The notes: generated from the letters alone by a model not told the origin. Positions 23,343 through 35,289 are shown, counted from the first letter of the stretch. The stretch: 64,000 nucleotides of DNA from Deroplatys truncata (GCA_030765065.1 CM060987.1:73604557-73668556); one strand, 5' to 3'. Made by a program: numbers and translations.

Positions 23343-24657
23343 CAAGGGGCATTCAAAAAGTTTTGCAAGCGTCATGTTAAAGTCCAAACTAAGGATGGAA
23401 TTCAAAAAAACTTATCCTCACAATCCTTCAAAGTAGTATCCAACTCTCTCCAAACGCAGTTGTAGATGGTGAAACCACTTGTCAAAACTGCTATGATACT
23501 CAGACTGAGATATTGTTAACAGAGCTAAATTTATAGCCTGAGCAAGGTCCTGCACTCATTTAAAAGGTTTTTCAGCATCGCAGTATTTCACTCAAGGAAA
23601 CAGCCAAAAGTCACATGGTGCAAGGTCAGAACTGCAGGGTGTTTGGTCAAGCAACTGGACTTTAGCAGCTTCCAGTTTCCTCAAATTTGCCGTTGTTCTG
23701 TGAGGAGACGCATTGTCATGCAAAAGCAGCAGCCTTGAAGTTCCTGTCTTTGGACCCACCGCCTCAGCTCTTCGAATAAAGGATTTGAAACATAAGAGGC
23801 ATAGCATTTTCCATTCATTGTCATTTCTTTGGCATGCAGCCAACCACTAATGGTTCTTTATAGTTGAAGAACATCATGAACATTCGCTTCCAAGAACGAA
23901 AATCTTGTCGAGGAACAACTGATCTTGGATCATCCTCATTTACCCACACACAATTCTCACCTTTTATTGGTGTGGTATAATAATAAAACCAACTTTTATC
24001 ACCAGTGCATACATCTGTCAAAAGTTTAGGGCCATTAGGTGGAAACATGCTCAGCAGTTTCCTTGCACATTCCTTTCTCCTCTTCTTCTCTTCATTGGTT
24101 AGAGAATGCAGAACCCATTTTGTATAGATTTTTCACAGCTTTAAGTGTTCATGGAGTATACAATCATTGCTGCTAACACTGATACCAACTTCCATACTTC
24201 CTCCACCAAGTTCTTCACTCTTTGAATTGTTCATTTGTTCACAGCTTCTCAAGGCCGGCCAGAACCAGGGTTGTCTATCAAAGTCTCTCAACCTTCTTCA
24301 AATGATCAAATCCAGCTTGCAATGGCATGAAATGCACACACTTGATCACTATAGACAGCTAACAAGTCCTCATAGATTTTTTTTTTTTGTTTTTTTTTGG
24401 TGCTCTTTCACCTAGCTTGCAGCATGTGAAAATGTAGAATCTAATGTTCTCTTTATAAATATGCATAATTTTTCATCAGCTATTGACTCAGGACTGAACT
24501 CAACGGACTGTACGACTATGAACATTAAAGTTTAAACTTGCACTTATGCATATTTTGATAGCTTAAGGTCAATTGTTGTCAGAGTATTAGTTACATGTTT
24601 ATAACCATTATTGTCCAACAATGCCTAGCCTGGTTGCAAAACTTTTTGAATGCTCTG
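23343..24657 (-). mobile_element. mariner element with both TIRs
   Basis: TA dinucleotides at 23341-23342 and 24658-24659 flank terminal inverted repeats. The left end starts CAAGGGGCATTCAAAAAG. The right end, reverse-complemented, starts CAGAGCATTCAAAAAG. Both then share TTTTGCAA. The length is 1,315 bp, typical of mariner. The transposase is encoded on the minus strand and is disrupted. Confidence 0.88.
23590..24160 (-). pseudogene. mariner transposase (DD34D), disrupted
   Basis: The minus strand carries TGDKSWFYYYTTP (first catalytic Asp, about 24003), LLLLHDNASPHRTTANLRK (second, about 23725) and SSDLAPCDFWLFP (third, about 23600). DLAPCDF-LFP is the mariner DD34D signature. A frameshift or stop near 23830 splits the gene, and the N-terminal DNA-binding part beyond about 24060 is degraded. 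It would have cut and pasted at TA. Confidence 0.82.
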
Positions 24658-24969
24658 TAATTAGAAGTTGATGCCAAAACTTTCAAAAAAATGTGAAGTA
24701 TTTAATTTCTATTAGTAATTCTATTAGTAAATATTACATAGGCATTTTATTTAATATTAATGCCTAAAAAATTTCATATCAGCTAGTGGTGGATCATGGT
24801 TTTAACAACTGGTGCATTGTAAGATACTGGAATACTACTGTAAAAATCATGTAATTATAATCCTGGAGACAACTGTGGTTAAAACAAAGATGCACCTAAA
24901 TGCAGCTAACTTAAGATGAGCTGTCATAAATCATCATTACAATAATTTGCCAGACTTCTACAAGTTGTT

Positions 24970-25300
24970 AATAATTATGCAATGTCTTGTGGCATGATGG
25001 GAAGGAGCATTGTACTTGGATTTCTAAAGATGATTTGTGCAGGGGTTCAAGCCCACCAAAGTGGGTACCTATTTTTTGACCTATGTATAGGACCAATGCC
25101 CACTCAGCACCATGTTGTATTTATGGAGCTATGATAGAAAATGTTCTTAAGTCACAAAAGCAAGCATTCCAGCTGGGGAAAGCACAGTGCTGGCCACATC
25201 ATCTGTATCTGGTGGATGATTGTCCATCTCTGCCTTGCATATGTGGGCCAAGGTCAGAGCTAGGTTGGTAGACCAAGGCCTACAAGGGCATATTGCCACA
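24970..25300 (+). mobile_element. tRNA-derived SINE-like sequence (S4)
   Basis: GTGGCATGATGGGAAGGAGC resembles an A box, and GGTTCAAGCCC about 50 bp later is a good B box. A non-coding body follows. Only one copy was noticed, so the element boundaries and family are uncertain. Confidence 0.45.
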
Positions 25301-25934
25301 GATTTAATATTAATATCCTTTAGAAGAAAAAAAATAGGACTTAAGGGCATTAAAGTAATGTTTTAATCTTGAAAAAATATAAAAGTTATAGCTTTTCTTA
25401 GTTAATATTGAAAAGAGCAGTTACAGACATACAAAATGTTAAAGCTTAAGGATATACATTTGCTATTTATCAGCAACAATATCTCAAAAATTACAAGAAT
25501 TGGACTTAAGAAGCTTTTGAAAGTGATCCAGTAATACATAGTTTAGGAATTAATTAATGATTTAAAACAATTAAAATACAAAACACAAGTAGCTCTCTTT
25601 CAGAATATTGAAGTAGTAAATACCTTGTAAAATAATTGTACTTAATATTAACATTAGTACATACTTACTTAGCATTGTTTAAATTATGGAATAAACCAAA
25701 CTTCTTATGCATAAAGTTTTACGATTAAATGAATCCACCTTGCTGATGAAATTATCTTTTAGATTGGAGTGAGTTAAGGCTGATAGTAGGGACAACAATC
25801 TCTAAAACATGTTGAGGTTATTTTGGTGTTTAAAGTGAAGCTAGAGTAATTAAATATTTAATTTGTGTGTGTAAATACAACCAATTACTTTTATCAATAT
25901 GATTGAAGTTGGTATGCTTATGTTTCATTCCCAG

Positions 25935-26162
25935 ACTTGGCACAAGACAAACGTCACACACTATGTTACGGTCCAGTCTCAAGGCAGGTACTGGTGGTTC
26001 AACTTATACTTCAAGGTATAGATCAGCAGATGTTTCACAACAACGGCAACAACCTTTCTCCACAGGAACCTTAACAAGACGACACCGACCTTCGCTCGAT
26101 TATGCTTCTGACACAGAAGCAACTTGCACTTCCTCACCTCGTTCCTCGTATTATTACTATAG
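25935..26162 (+). CDS. Host gene, internal exon 4 (Ser/Arg/Tyr-rich)
   Basis: Acceptor TTTCATTCCCAG at 25934; donor AG|GTAAGC after 26162. It enters and leaves in phase 2. The first base completes a Gly codon with the previous exon, then LGTRQTSHTMLRSSLKAG. A conspicuous block, RRHRPSLDYASDTEATC, precedes SSPRSSYYYYR. The dense Ser/Thr/Arg and the SLDYASDTEA block look like a conserved phosphorylation-rich linear motif within a disordered region. I recall similar motifs in synaptic scaffolds but cannot verify this. Confidence 0.88.
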
Positions 26163-28362
26163 GTAAGCCATAATTGCTTACACAAGCACTATACTTGTTA
26201 TACTTCCTTAAAATATAGTGCTACAAAGATTAAGAAAGAAAAATGAAATGGGTTGCAGCCAGGTTGACAAGATACTACTTTGTATTCAAATCCATAGTGA
26301 GAGATTACAGTTGCAAGGGCTAGCAGAGAAATGAAAATAATGATAAATGGACTAATGCTGTGATTCACATAAGAACTTATTTTATTTTATTTTTATTCGC
26401 TATTCATTTCTGGTTACAAATTTTGGTTTTGTCAATGATTTACAAAGTCTTAAATAATAATTTCCTAATATATTAAGTAATGTTAGTGGACAGTTGGATT
26501 AGTAGTAAAATAAAATGGTATATTATTTTGAATTATAAATACATTTCAACCACATGAGTGAAGAAAGAATACCAGTATTAATTGATAAATATAAACCGCC
26601 AGGAAAAAGAGACATCTGACGCCCAAGAAATAGATGGGAATAAAAAGAAAATAATGCGAAGACGGAACAGTTGTAATACCTAATCCTTAAAGTGAAGAAT
26701 AAGAAGAATAAATACATTTCATAAGATAAATTCATGTCCCTGTATTTAATTATTTAAGTTCAAAACAAATATTAATGGGAACATTCTACATTTCAATTTT
26801 AAAAAACCTGATATTAATATGACCTTAGCAAGATGGAATATACCTCTAGCAACAAAAAAATTCTGTACCCTAGCATCTACCCAGGAGCATAATTTCAGTT
26901 TCTGTTTGGGGAGGGGGCAAGATTGCTGAAGTGCAGTTGTCCATATTTTCATGTGAATTTTAATGACACATTTAGCCTTTTATTTCTTAAATGTGAAATA
27001 TTTATATTAAAAGTACAGTTCTCATAATTTTTCTTTTGGTAGAGCAATAATAACCAGTACCCTAAATATTTCTCATAGCTTGGGGGGGGCCACAAATGAC
27101 CCACCCTGTAGACCAAAATGATGACTCTGCATCTACTCCGTGCATCATTTACTATTAATGTATTATAATTTCTAAATAAATTGTAAAATATATGTACTTA
27201 CATGCAGCTGCTTTTAACTACAATTCACAGAGCTGAATTTCTTTGCTTTTACAACGCTAAATAACTTCACTGTGTTTTCCCAAAAAATAAGTCATCAAAT
27301 AGCAATAATGTTTATATAAAAACTGAAATTTCATGTGATGCTTTATTCAGTGATAATAGTTGCTGATAGTATTGCTAGTCATACCATTGGGATACTTTAT
27401 ACAATTTTCTTTCTGCTAGAGTTTATAGGAACACATTTTCAGTCACATTTCTTTAATTTACCTGAGTTATTAAAGATTACTGTTGAAACAAACTTCATAT
27501 CACAATGCTAAACATTTTGGCAGCATAGGTGTGTCGACACCTATGTTAGTTTTCTACAATTTAAGGTTTACAATCAGAACATGAGAAGTACTTATGAATG
27601 TCAGGACACAGAGAGAGACAAGCAAATCAATGTTTCCAATCTGCCACATCATAGTAGGTACTGTTCATTTTCATCATGTTAATATTACCAACATTTTACA
27701 CCCCTTTAATAGTGTATCCCTGGTAACCACTCACTTTACCAGCACTTTCTGTAGCCTGATCATCAGTATCAGAAATTCGGTTTCTAAATATAAGCTAATA
27801 AATAATACTGCAATACAGGTGCATCATATTATAGATGACATTATAACAATAAGTTCATCAAAAGTTTTTGAAAGCTATCATGCACTGATGAATGGGAGAG
27901 ACTAAAATATTATACTTAAAAGTTATTTTGTTTTATATAGAATGTCCCGAAAAAATATCTTTAAATTATCTTACATATTTTCTATTGTTATAATGCTCAA
28001 CTAAACTTGGGTGCTTGAATGAAACTTAAACTTTCTTGGTATCATGATTGACTATGTGATTTCTAGAACTTGTAGAAATTGTTCATCTAGAAGTCCAATA
28101 ACAAAAGTATTTACAGTTGCAAGAGTACCCTTAGACACCTGGACAGTATAGAATCAGATGAGGATTCATTGCTAGGATGGCATTTGTAGCTATGGTACTT
28201 CAGTTAGAAGGAGCTTGGCACAGAGAACCAAAGCACCAGCATTCAATTCCCACTACGACATTGAATTCTTCAAGTACAAGCTATCTTTCCAAGTCCTTTT
28301 ATGTAATACCATTAACAAAAATTTCTTACTTGACCTATTACCACTTAATCTCTCTTTGACTA
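26163..28362. other. Intron sequence, nothing firmly recognised
   Basis: About 2.2 kb of AT-rich intron. A weak tRNA-like stretch at 28165-28260 was considered but not called. Open frames here (for example 27594-27905 on +) show no recognisable domain. Confidence 0.45.
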
Positions 28363-29266
28363 CGAGGGCTGATCAATAAAGACTGAGACTGATTTTTTTT
28401 CACAGATATTTATTACTCCATTTCTATGTTGACATGATCTTTTTCAAAGTAGTCCCCTCCTAACTGAATGCACTTTTTATAGCATCTCTGCCAGTCCTCG
28501 AACACATGGTGCAGGCCATTCTTTGTCAGATCTTTGAGAATTGCCTCACTTTTCTTTAGCACTGCTTCAGTGCTCTCAAATTGAATGCCCCGGAGCTTTG
28601 CCTTTAATAATGGGAATAAAAAGAAATCACAGGGGGTAAGACTGGAGCTTTAAGACGGAATGCGGCACACAGGTAATGTTGAATTTAGCCAAAAATTCCT
28701 GGACTTGATTTGCGACGTGAGGCCGCGCGTTGTCGTGATGAAGTCACCACCCATTCCGATGTTCTGGACGTTTCCTTGTAATGTGCTTCCTCAGTGTAGC
28801 CAATACTGATGTGTAATAGCTGCTGTAACAGTACTGTGAGGGGGGGGGGGGAACTGCATGCTGGTAAATCATTCCATTCTGAAACACCAGGCCCACCTTG
28901 CTTAGCACAGAGGACTCGCCCTTCTTTGAAGTCCTTGAACCACCTAAACACCTTTGCAAGAGGTAGTGCATCTTCACCGTATGCTTGCTTCAGCTTTTCG
29001 AAAGTTTCAAGGCTGTATGATTTAAATGAAAATAAAATTTTATTGCACTGTATTGCTCCTCTCGTGTCACCTCCATTTTGTGGTATGCAAAATTCAAGTA
29101 GGGTCAACAATATACAGCATTACTACCAACCTACCATTACGAGAGTGCTGTCGCTTATGGACATTATACATGAAACCCTGCTCTTTTCAAGTATTCGTGG
29201 TAGAGACATAAAACTTTCAAGGAAACTACAGAAAAAAATCAGTCTGTCTTTATTGATCAGCCCTCG
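28363..29266 (-). mobile_element. Internally deleted mariner with near-perfect TIRs
   Basis: It is flanked by TA (28361-28362 and 29267-29268). The terminal inverted repeats begin CGAGGGCTGATCAATAAAGA on both ends and match for about 36 bp with only a small indel. At 904 bp it is shorter than an intact mariner. The minus strand keeps the N-terminal helix-turn-helix part (YGEDALPLAKVFRWFKDF, about 28960), LHHDNARPHVANQVQEFLA (about 28740-28690) and a C-terminal tail. The section between, with the first catalytic Asp, is gone or scrambled. A run of about ten G at 28842 interrupts the frame. Confidence 0.88.
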
Positions 29267-29561
29267 TAGAAGCCTGAAAAGAAAAAGTACTTGCAAGTTG
29301 CCTACGAGGTATGATATCGTAGTAATTGAGATTACTTTGAAATTTTGCTTATGTGCATAAATCAGATGAGAAAGTTCAATAAACATTTGTGACTCAGTCA
29401 TGCTACCTCAGTGTAGAACATCAGCACAGAAAGGCAAAAATACATGGCTGCAATCTCAGTCATGGCAGCAAATTTTTAAAATTTTATTAACATTCGAAAA
29501 AAAAGGGCTTGAATGTTATAAAATGTGCATGAGTTCTGAAAATAGTATATTTTATTTGCAG

Positions 29562-29848
29562 GCAAGGGTTAACAACCCCATCATCACGAACATCCACATT
29601 ATCTCGCTCACATGTAGGTTCTGCTGGGACTGGAACTTCAGCTACGATGGCTGCTGGTCTTCGCTCTAACTCTCTGCCTCGGGACCACCGAGGAAGACAT
29701 CATGCTCCTGGTCAAACTCCAAGGCATCATGTTGTGAGATTTGAGCGTGAGACTAGGGGAAGTCCAAGTACAGCTGGTTTGTTGGACCAAGAAGATAGTG
29801 ATGGAGCAGTGTCTGCCCCTGAGCTTCCAGTGACACGAAGAGAAAGAG
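29562..29848 (+). CDS. Host gene, internal exon 5 (Ser/Arg/His-rich)
   Basis: Acceptor TTTATTTGCAG at 29561; donor AGAG|GTGAGG. It enters in phase 2 and leaves in phase 1. The first base completes an Arg codon, then QGLTTPSSRTSTLSRSHVG. Later come LRSNSLPRDHRGRHHAPG, VVRFERETRGSPSTAG and an acidic LLDQEDSDGAVSAPELP, ending VTRRERG. Basic and acidic patches alternate and no folded domain is evident. RSNSLP and SRTSTL look like 14-3-3/basophilic-kinase-type sites, by inference. Confidence 0.88.
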
Positions 29849-30284
29849 GTGAGGTTTTCACTTTTTAATTCATAAATTTTTGTAACATAGTATAGAGCTA
29901 AACAGAGGATATACTTAATAGCAAGTAAATTTTTTTCATTTTATGATATTGTACATGATTCTTTTGATGGTTAATCTTTGATGTATTAACCTTCTGTAGG
30001 CAAACTTATGACAGTCATATATTTAAATTAAACCATGCCAAAATGACACAGATTGCTTGAATTGTCATTGTTTTGGGTTCTTTGCTAGTATTTCTTTTCA
30101 AGACACAAAAGCTGATGATGACCACTGAAACATTTCTTTCAAGATTGATAAATCTTAATTATTTTTATTGTGAATATGAAAATCTAGTACAAGAGTGTAT
30201 TTATAAACATTGCTGAGCAAAGGAAAAATAGATAGAGGTACATAATGCATCACTCTCATTGTTTTTTTCCAACACTTATTATAG
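29849..30284. other. Intron sequence, nothing recognised
   Basis: AT-rich start of the 12.3-kb intron 29849-42136. Confidence 0.5.
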
Positions 30285-31372
30285 CACGTAGAAGAAGTAT
30301 TATACTCCACCCAAATGTTTGATGGAGATTTCATAATCTCTTTGTTCAAAAGCAATCTTAAAACAAAGTCTGTATGTGAGAGAGATAGAGGGGAAGGAGA
30401 GAGCAAGAGAGAGAACGAACAACATAACTTTAAAGCAAACATGGTATTTAAGTTCAGTATCTTTCAATGATGCAACACCAAGGTTTTCAAGAAAATCTCC
30501 CGATATTTAACTACTCAGAAAAATGTTCAACATTTTTTATTTTGTCAAAAATTGCTCTTGATGATTTTGATTAAAATGCCATATATTTTGAGATATTTAC
30601 ATGACAAATAAAATTTATAAGTTGAAGTTTGTGAGAATAGCCGTGAACTATTCCTTGTTTGAAAGGAATTTTTTTTAATTTTGTATAATGGTATAATGGG
30701 TAAACCATACGAGATAGAGAAAAATCTACCACACAAAAACTGTAGATCTCTGTAAAAAAAACAATTTATTTCAAATAACATGTTATGTAACTTCAGGACA
30801 TCCGTTATTATTGCTTTGAAATTGTCAATACTTTTATTGCTTTTTAAAGTGTTGTTGCTATTCAGTTGTTTCTCAAGATGTCGTGGAAAGAGTATGGAAT
30901 TTCAAAGCCAGCATATAGCAACTTGCTTTTTAATATCTGACTATTGAATTGGCTCTGAAAAGGTTTATCTCAATAAATATGATGTGGTTAGAAAAATATG
31001 CTTTTGTAGGAACATTTTGTAAAAACTGTATAAAAATAAAATGACAGTAAGTAGAAAAAAATCATGTAAATGTAAGAAATCAGATTTTGTTGTCACCATT
31101 CAGTTTTCTAGCAATGTCATGGAAAGAGTTTGAATTTCAAAGCCAGCATATAGCTAACCACATTTTAAAAATTTGACTACACTTCTGCTTCTTGTATCCC
31201 ATTTGTACCTGCAAAAATGTATAAAGAATCCATTTCTGCAAATGTATATGTCAATTAACTGAAGTAGATAGAAAAGTATGCTTTTGCAAGAACAATCCAT
31301 AGAGGGTATATAAAAATAAACAATAGTGGCTGGAGAAAGTCACATGAATGTAACACATCAGATTATTTTAAC
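30285..31372 (+). repeat. Repeat family RG, copy C with duplicated 3' part
   Basis: It starts GTAGAAGAAGTATTATACTCCACCC and follows the family order, including the GGTAAACCATACGAGATAGAG block. The 3' part occurs twice: ATGTCGTGGAAAGAGTATGG..CCAGCATATAGC near 30875 and again near 31113, each followed by a ..ATGTAAG/ATGTAACACATCAGAT end. This is a partial tandem duplication, or two overlapping insertions. The central simple repeat here is GAGAGA-like rather than GT. Confidence 0.65.
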
Positions 31373-32343
31373 ACTATCAACAATATAATGTTTAAGAAAT
31401 ATATTCAATAAAATGTTAGTTACTAATCAAAATTCATTGTTATTTTATGTCTACAACTTATGAAAATTGGTACCTAGTATAAAGCTGCAATGCACCGTGA
31501 TGCAAGTTTGAATGCATGTCCCCATCAGGGGATTAATATTGTTTCTTTTGAAAATGAAATAAGTTAGGATGTGAAAAAAAATCAATAATAATCTTCTTCT
31601 TCTTCTCAGCCATTATTATGTTCTCAATCTTCCATAAATTTTCACTGAAAATGTAATACAGTATATGCCTTATAAATACTTGCACTTATTCTGTTGATTA
31701 TAAAAGTGGTTCAGTCATTTTCACATTATCATTAAATAAATATTTATTTGTTGTGCTGCTTTGGAAAGGAGCAAATTTCATCAAACACAATTACATATCA
31801 TCCTTCATTCACTTACAAAGTTTTAATGTCAAATGACCAAAGATTCACATAATACTGCATGTGGTTAACAGTAAATATTAGTATGAAATTCATTTATTTC
31901 ATCATATCACTGTAAACAATTGTGATATCATTCTCAGAGAAAAGATCCAGATAGATAAAATTAACCCTTGTCAATGAGTCCACAAAAAACATATCCAGCA
32001 AAGAGATGATAATGACGAATATTACATGAAGGCAGAAAGACCATAAGAGAGGCATGCGTAACTACCACAACTTGCCCAAAGTCATGCTGGCCAAGATAGT
32101 AATGCAGTGATTTGCAATAAACTACCCACACCTTAAAATCAAAACCAGTCACATGCACAAAGCAGGCAAAAGCAACACAATATTAATAATAGACAAAACT
32201 GACTACATCTCCAGAATTGAAAATACCTAAGTTACAAATAGAATTATTATTCTTCTTTTACTGATTACCCTCCTCTTAGTAGGCCTTACACTCCTAAGGA
32301 TTTATAAGCCAATGCCTTGCATCACTATAGCCTGACAAGGAAA
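31373..32343. other. Intron sequence, nothing recognised
   Basis: It contains a short (CTT)n tract near 31591-31607. No coding or RNA feature is supported. Confidence 0.45.
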
Positions 32344-32650
32344 ATTAAATTAAATTGAGTTTTATTTATGGACACTCTTTAACTACTATGGTTCTTAGCG
32401 TCCCATTCCATATTGGGCGTGAAAGACTGGTAATTTTGCTCAGAGACCTCTTTATCAGGCTTGAGGTTCTTTTACGTGCTGTAAATCTACGACACGGGAC
32501 CACCGGCTTTACTTCCCTTCCAAAGGAAGCCATGCTAAGGATTTTTACGCCCGAAAAAATCATCCATCGCCCTCCGCCGGGTTTGAACCCGCGACCTTGG
32601 GAACTAGAGGCTAGCACGGTACCACTAGTCCACGGAGGACGACCCTGACA
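32344..32650 (-). mobile_element. tRNA-derived SINE (family S3) with conserved-looking core
   Basis: On the minus strand a tRNA-like head at about 32640-32570 has GGACTAGTGGTACCGTGC (A-box region), GGGTTCAAACCCG (T-arm/B box) and a pairing CCTCCG/CGGAGG acceptor stem. The anticodon arm does not pair well, so it is not a tRNA gene. The body has an unusually GC-rich block (32490-32530, on + CTACGACACGGGACCACC) that resembles core segments I recall from SINEs of distant animals. Confidence 0.65.
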
Positions 32651-32925
32651 AGGAGCAAGCAAGCTCTGCATCATAGCATATTCAGGATGGGTGATCAGCC
32701 CAATGCCTGGTATGGCAATGAAGAAGAAGGAAACGAAATGTAGTGATGAAAAGAATGATATGAGTGTTTGCAGATCAAATTATCTAACCCAGCATTCACC
32801 TAGTGACCGAGGAAAACCACGAAAATATCTCCAATCAGATTGGTTGGCCCTGGAAGTTTGAACCCAGGACCTCCCCGACTATGGGCCATAAACGCTACTG
32901 GTTGAGCCATCCTGCTCAGTAAGAA
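32651..32925 (-). mobile_element. SINE family S2, copy 1
   Basis: Read on the minus strand it has GGATGGCTCAACCAGTAG and GGTTCAAACTTCC as A- and B-box-like elements, a GTGGTTTTCCTCGGT segment, and near its 3' end CCAGGCATTGGGCTGATCAC. The same order of blocks occurs on + at 34048-34398. The two copies are divergent and inverted relative to each other. Confidence 0.65.
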
Positions 32926-33044
32926 GAAGTAGAAGTAAAAAAAGATCCACTAAAAGACTGCATAAAGACTATAACCTCAGAATAAATGAAATCAAAACAA
33001 TTTCAAAGAATACAAAACCTAAACTAAAACCAGAGCATTCAACA

Positions 33045-34045
33045 ATACCAAGACTGTATGCACTTCCAAACACCCACAAAATGAGACCAATAATTAACAA
33101 CACCCACATACCAACTTTCAAAATGAATGGCACAAAAATGTTCTACTTTGCCAAAATACCCCAGCTTGAGAGCATAAAAACTTCAGCAGATCTAATCACG
33201 AAAATACAAAAATAGAACTAAAACCTGAAGACACATTAGTATCATTTGATGTTACAGCTCTGCATTCAAGCATACCTATCCCTAGAATGCTACAACATAA
33301 CAGAATGATTTGTCCAAACAGGCATCCAGTAAATAGAAATAGATGATTGCCTAAAACTAACAGAACTATTCATAAACCAGAAATACTTCTTATTCAGCAG
33401 CAAAATATATCAATAAACCTCAGGCTTAACAATGGGAAATCCTCTATCACCATTCCTCACAGACCTTCACACGAGTTATTTTGAAACACATACAACCATA
33501 GCATTCCTGTTCAAAATCTGGCATAGATACAGAGAAGATATCTTAGCCATAGTACCCAAACATTTCATACTAGATAGGTATTTGAAACTATTAAACATCC
33601 AACATAAATCATTCCAATTCACCATGGAAATAGAATAAAATAAGATTTTAACTTTCCTAGATTTGAAGATAATCAGAAAACACAATCACCTGACCTTTGC
33701 AATTTGCTATAAATCAACCCAAGTTGACAACCACATAAAAAACAATCCTTACAACCCCATAATGCACAAACATGCTGCACTGAACAGCTTAACCCACAGA
33801 TTGGGTTTCACACCATTAAAGGAGCAGGAGTATAAAATTGAATATGAATTCATGATATCCATAGCACTAAACAATGGCTTCATCCCACAACTAATAGACA
33901 AGAAAATCAAAAACTTCAAACAACAAAAGCAAATCACAGACAGCACAGAACTATGTCAAACAAAAGACAAACCCAATTTCAACAAATTTACATACCACCC
34001 AGGACTACATTCCAAAAAATCTTTAAAAGATTTAAAATCACATTA
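33045..34045 (+). pseudogene. Penelope-like reverse transcriptase, disrupted
   Basis: Readable blocks are PRLYALPNTHKMRPII (about 33047), LVSFDVTALHSSIP with the first catalytic Asp (about 33237), TSGLTMGNPLSPFLTDL (about 33418) and WHRYREDILAIVP (about 33520). The last is the Y-x-D-D motif with the first Asp changed to Glu (YRED). Next come LTFLDLKI and YRKST-type KSTQVDNHIKNNPYNP. The order and spacing fit Penelope reverse transcriptase rather than LINE or LTR types. In-frame stops occur near 33213, 33345, 33413 and 33636, so it is inactive. Confidence 0.85.
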
Positions 34046-34047
34046 GC

Positions 34048-34398
34048 ACCGCTCGCCTCCCACCGAGGCGGCCCGGGTTCAATCCCAGGGACCTGCATGT
34101 GGGATTTGTGGTGGACGAAGCGGCGTCTGGGCGGGTTTTCTCCGGTTTCCCCCGCCATTCATTCCACCAACTGCTCCATCATCACCTTTCCTTTCATCCA
34201 TTCACCAACATTTCGTTTCATCTACTTCCTTCATCCCATACCAGGCATCGGGCTGATCACCCATCCTGGATGCTCTGTCTGATCCATGAATGTCTGCTCC
34301 TGGATGGGCCTCTGACCCCAGGCACCCGCTTGTAAGTCCTGGGGGGTGTAAGTCCTACATAAGAGGAGGGTAAACAGATAATGGATGAATGAAGAAAA
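34048..34398 (+). mobile_element. SINE family S2, copy 2, with 14-bp target duplication
   Basis: It begins CACCGCTCGCCTCCCACC and has a B box GGTTCAATCCC. A CGGGTTTTCTCCGG segment follows, then CCAGGCATCGGGCTGATCAC, ending in an A-rich tail. The repeat AAAATCACATTAGC flanks it at 34034-34047 and 34399-34412. Its tRNA-like head lacks a complete 5' half, so the insertion may be slightly 5' truncated. It is GC-richer than its surroundings. Confidence 0.85.
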
Positions 34399-34473
34399 AA
34401 AATCACATTAGCTCCCCAAAACAACTTCAGCCTACAAAAACTATTGTGACCCACCTATAGGACCCCATTCCAG

Positions 34474-34640
34474 AACACACCAAAAATCTGGCATTTACAA
34501 AATACACTGTGCAGACTGCAATAAACTCTCCATAGGAAAAACCAAGAGAAATCTGGAAACAATCCTGAAAGAACATTCAAGACCAATTAAATACAAACAA
34601 ACAGACAAATCTGCCATTGCTCCCTACTTCTGGTCAACCA
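34474..34640 (+). pseudogene. Penelope-like GIY-YIG endonuclease domain
   Basis: The + frame reads SGIYKIHCADCNKLSIGKTK, where GIY and the degenerate SIG correspond to the GIY-YIG motif, with two Cys between them as in Penelope elements. Then come RNLETILKEHSRPIKYKQ and SAIAPYFWSTNHEI. The Arg of the RNL segment and the H of EHS align with conserved positions. This domain nicks the target DNA during retrotransposition. Confidence 0.82.
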
Positions 34641-35289
34641 ACCATGAAATAGTACAAAATATAACGCACAAGATATGCAGCAGAATGAGATGTTTGGGAA
34701 AAAAATCCACATCTTAAAAATTGAAACAACACCCTAAATTTCATTTTGCCACCACACAGTACCCTCTGGAAATTCATAGCACAAGTATGAATCACATCAA
34801 AGCCAACCCCTTCCATAATCACTGGTAAAAATACTGCACAGTTGAAGAATGCTGACGATGAGATAAACAAGTCTTAAAACATATCCAAGTAAAATTATCT
34901 TTTAGTGATGTTTTGGTGTTACATATTGCAACTTGGAAATGATTATCTAAATAAAAATGCAGCACTGTTTCTAACTTCTATACACAAATCATATTGAGGG
35001 TTAAGTCCATCCAAAGGTGCATGTGCATGTTGTATGCAATTCCAGTGAAGTAATACCTTTAGAATTAACAATAAGTAGAAAACCTTGTGCGCATATATCA
35101 ACATTAAAAAAATCTGTTACTACTTAAGAACTATACTGCCCTTTGTGGAAATTGCAACACCAAGAAGGAAATGCATGAATTCAATGAATTTAATACCACA
35201 GGTTAGGTACATGAAAGTAATAAATGATAAACTTCTCAAATCTATACATGACCTTTGAGCCCTAATATTCAATATTTGATTTGGCCTCC

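Larger units (their letters stand above)
32940..34870 (+). mobile_element. Penelope-like element, interrupted by a SINE
   Basis: The + strand carries a Penelope-type reverse transcriptase followed by a GIY-YIG endonuclease, a combination unique to Penelope-like elements. The coding sequence has several stops and frameshifts. A SINE sits between the two domains at 34048-34398 and is flanked by the 14-bp direct repeat AAAATCACATTAGC, so it inserted later. Terminal repeats of the element were not identified. Confidence 0.85.

Noticed and set aside
27594..27905. 103-codon + frame as a host exon
   Set aside because: No acceptor or donor in agreement with the host gene phases and no recognised peptide motif.
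28165..28260. tRNA-like or SINE head on +
   Set aside because: Only weak box-like matches (TAGCTATGGTA and ATTCAATTCCC), with no second copy and no body recognised.
28809..29360. 183-codon open frame on +
   Set aside because: It runs antisense to the deleted mariner transposase and includes its terminal repeat; no similarity in this direction.
32570..32645. Functional tRNA gene on minus
   Set aside because: Acceptor and T arms pair but the anticodon arm does not, and the sequence continues into a SINE body.
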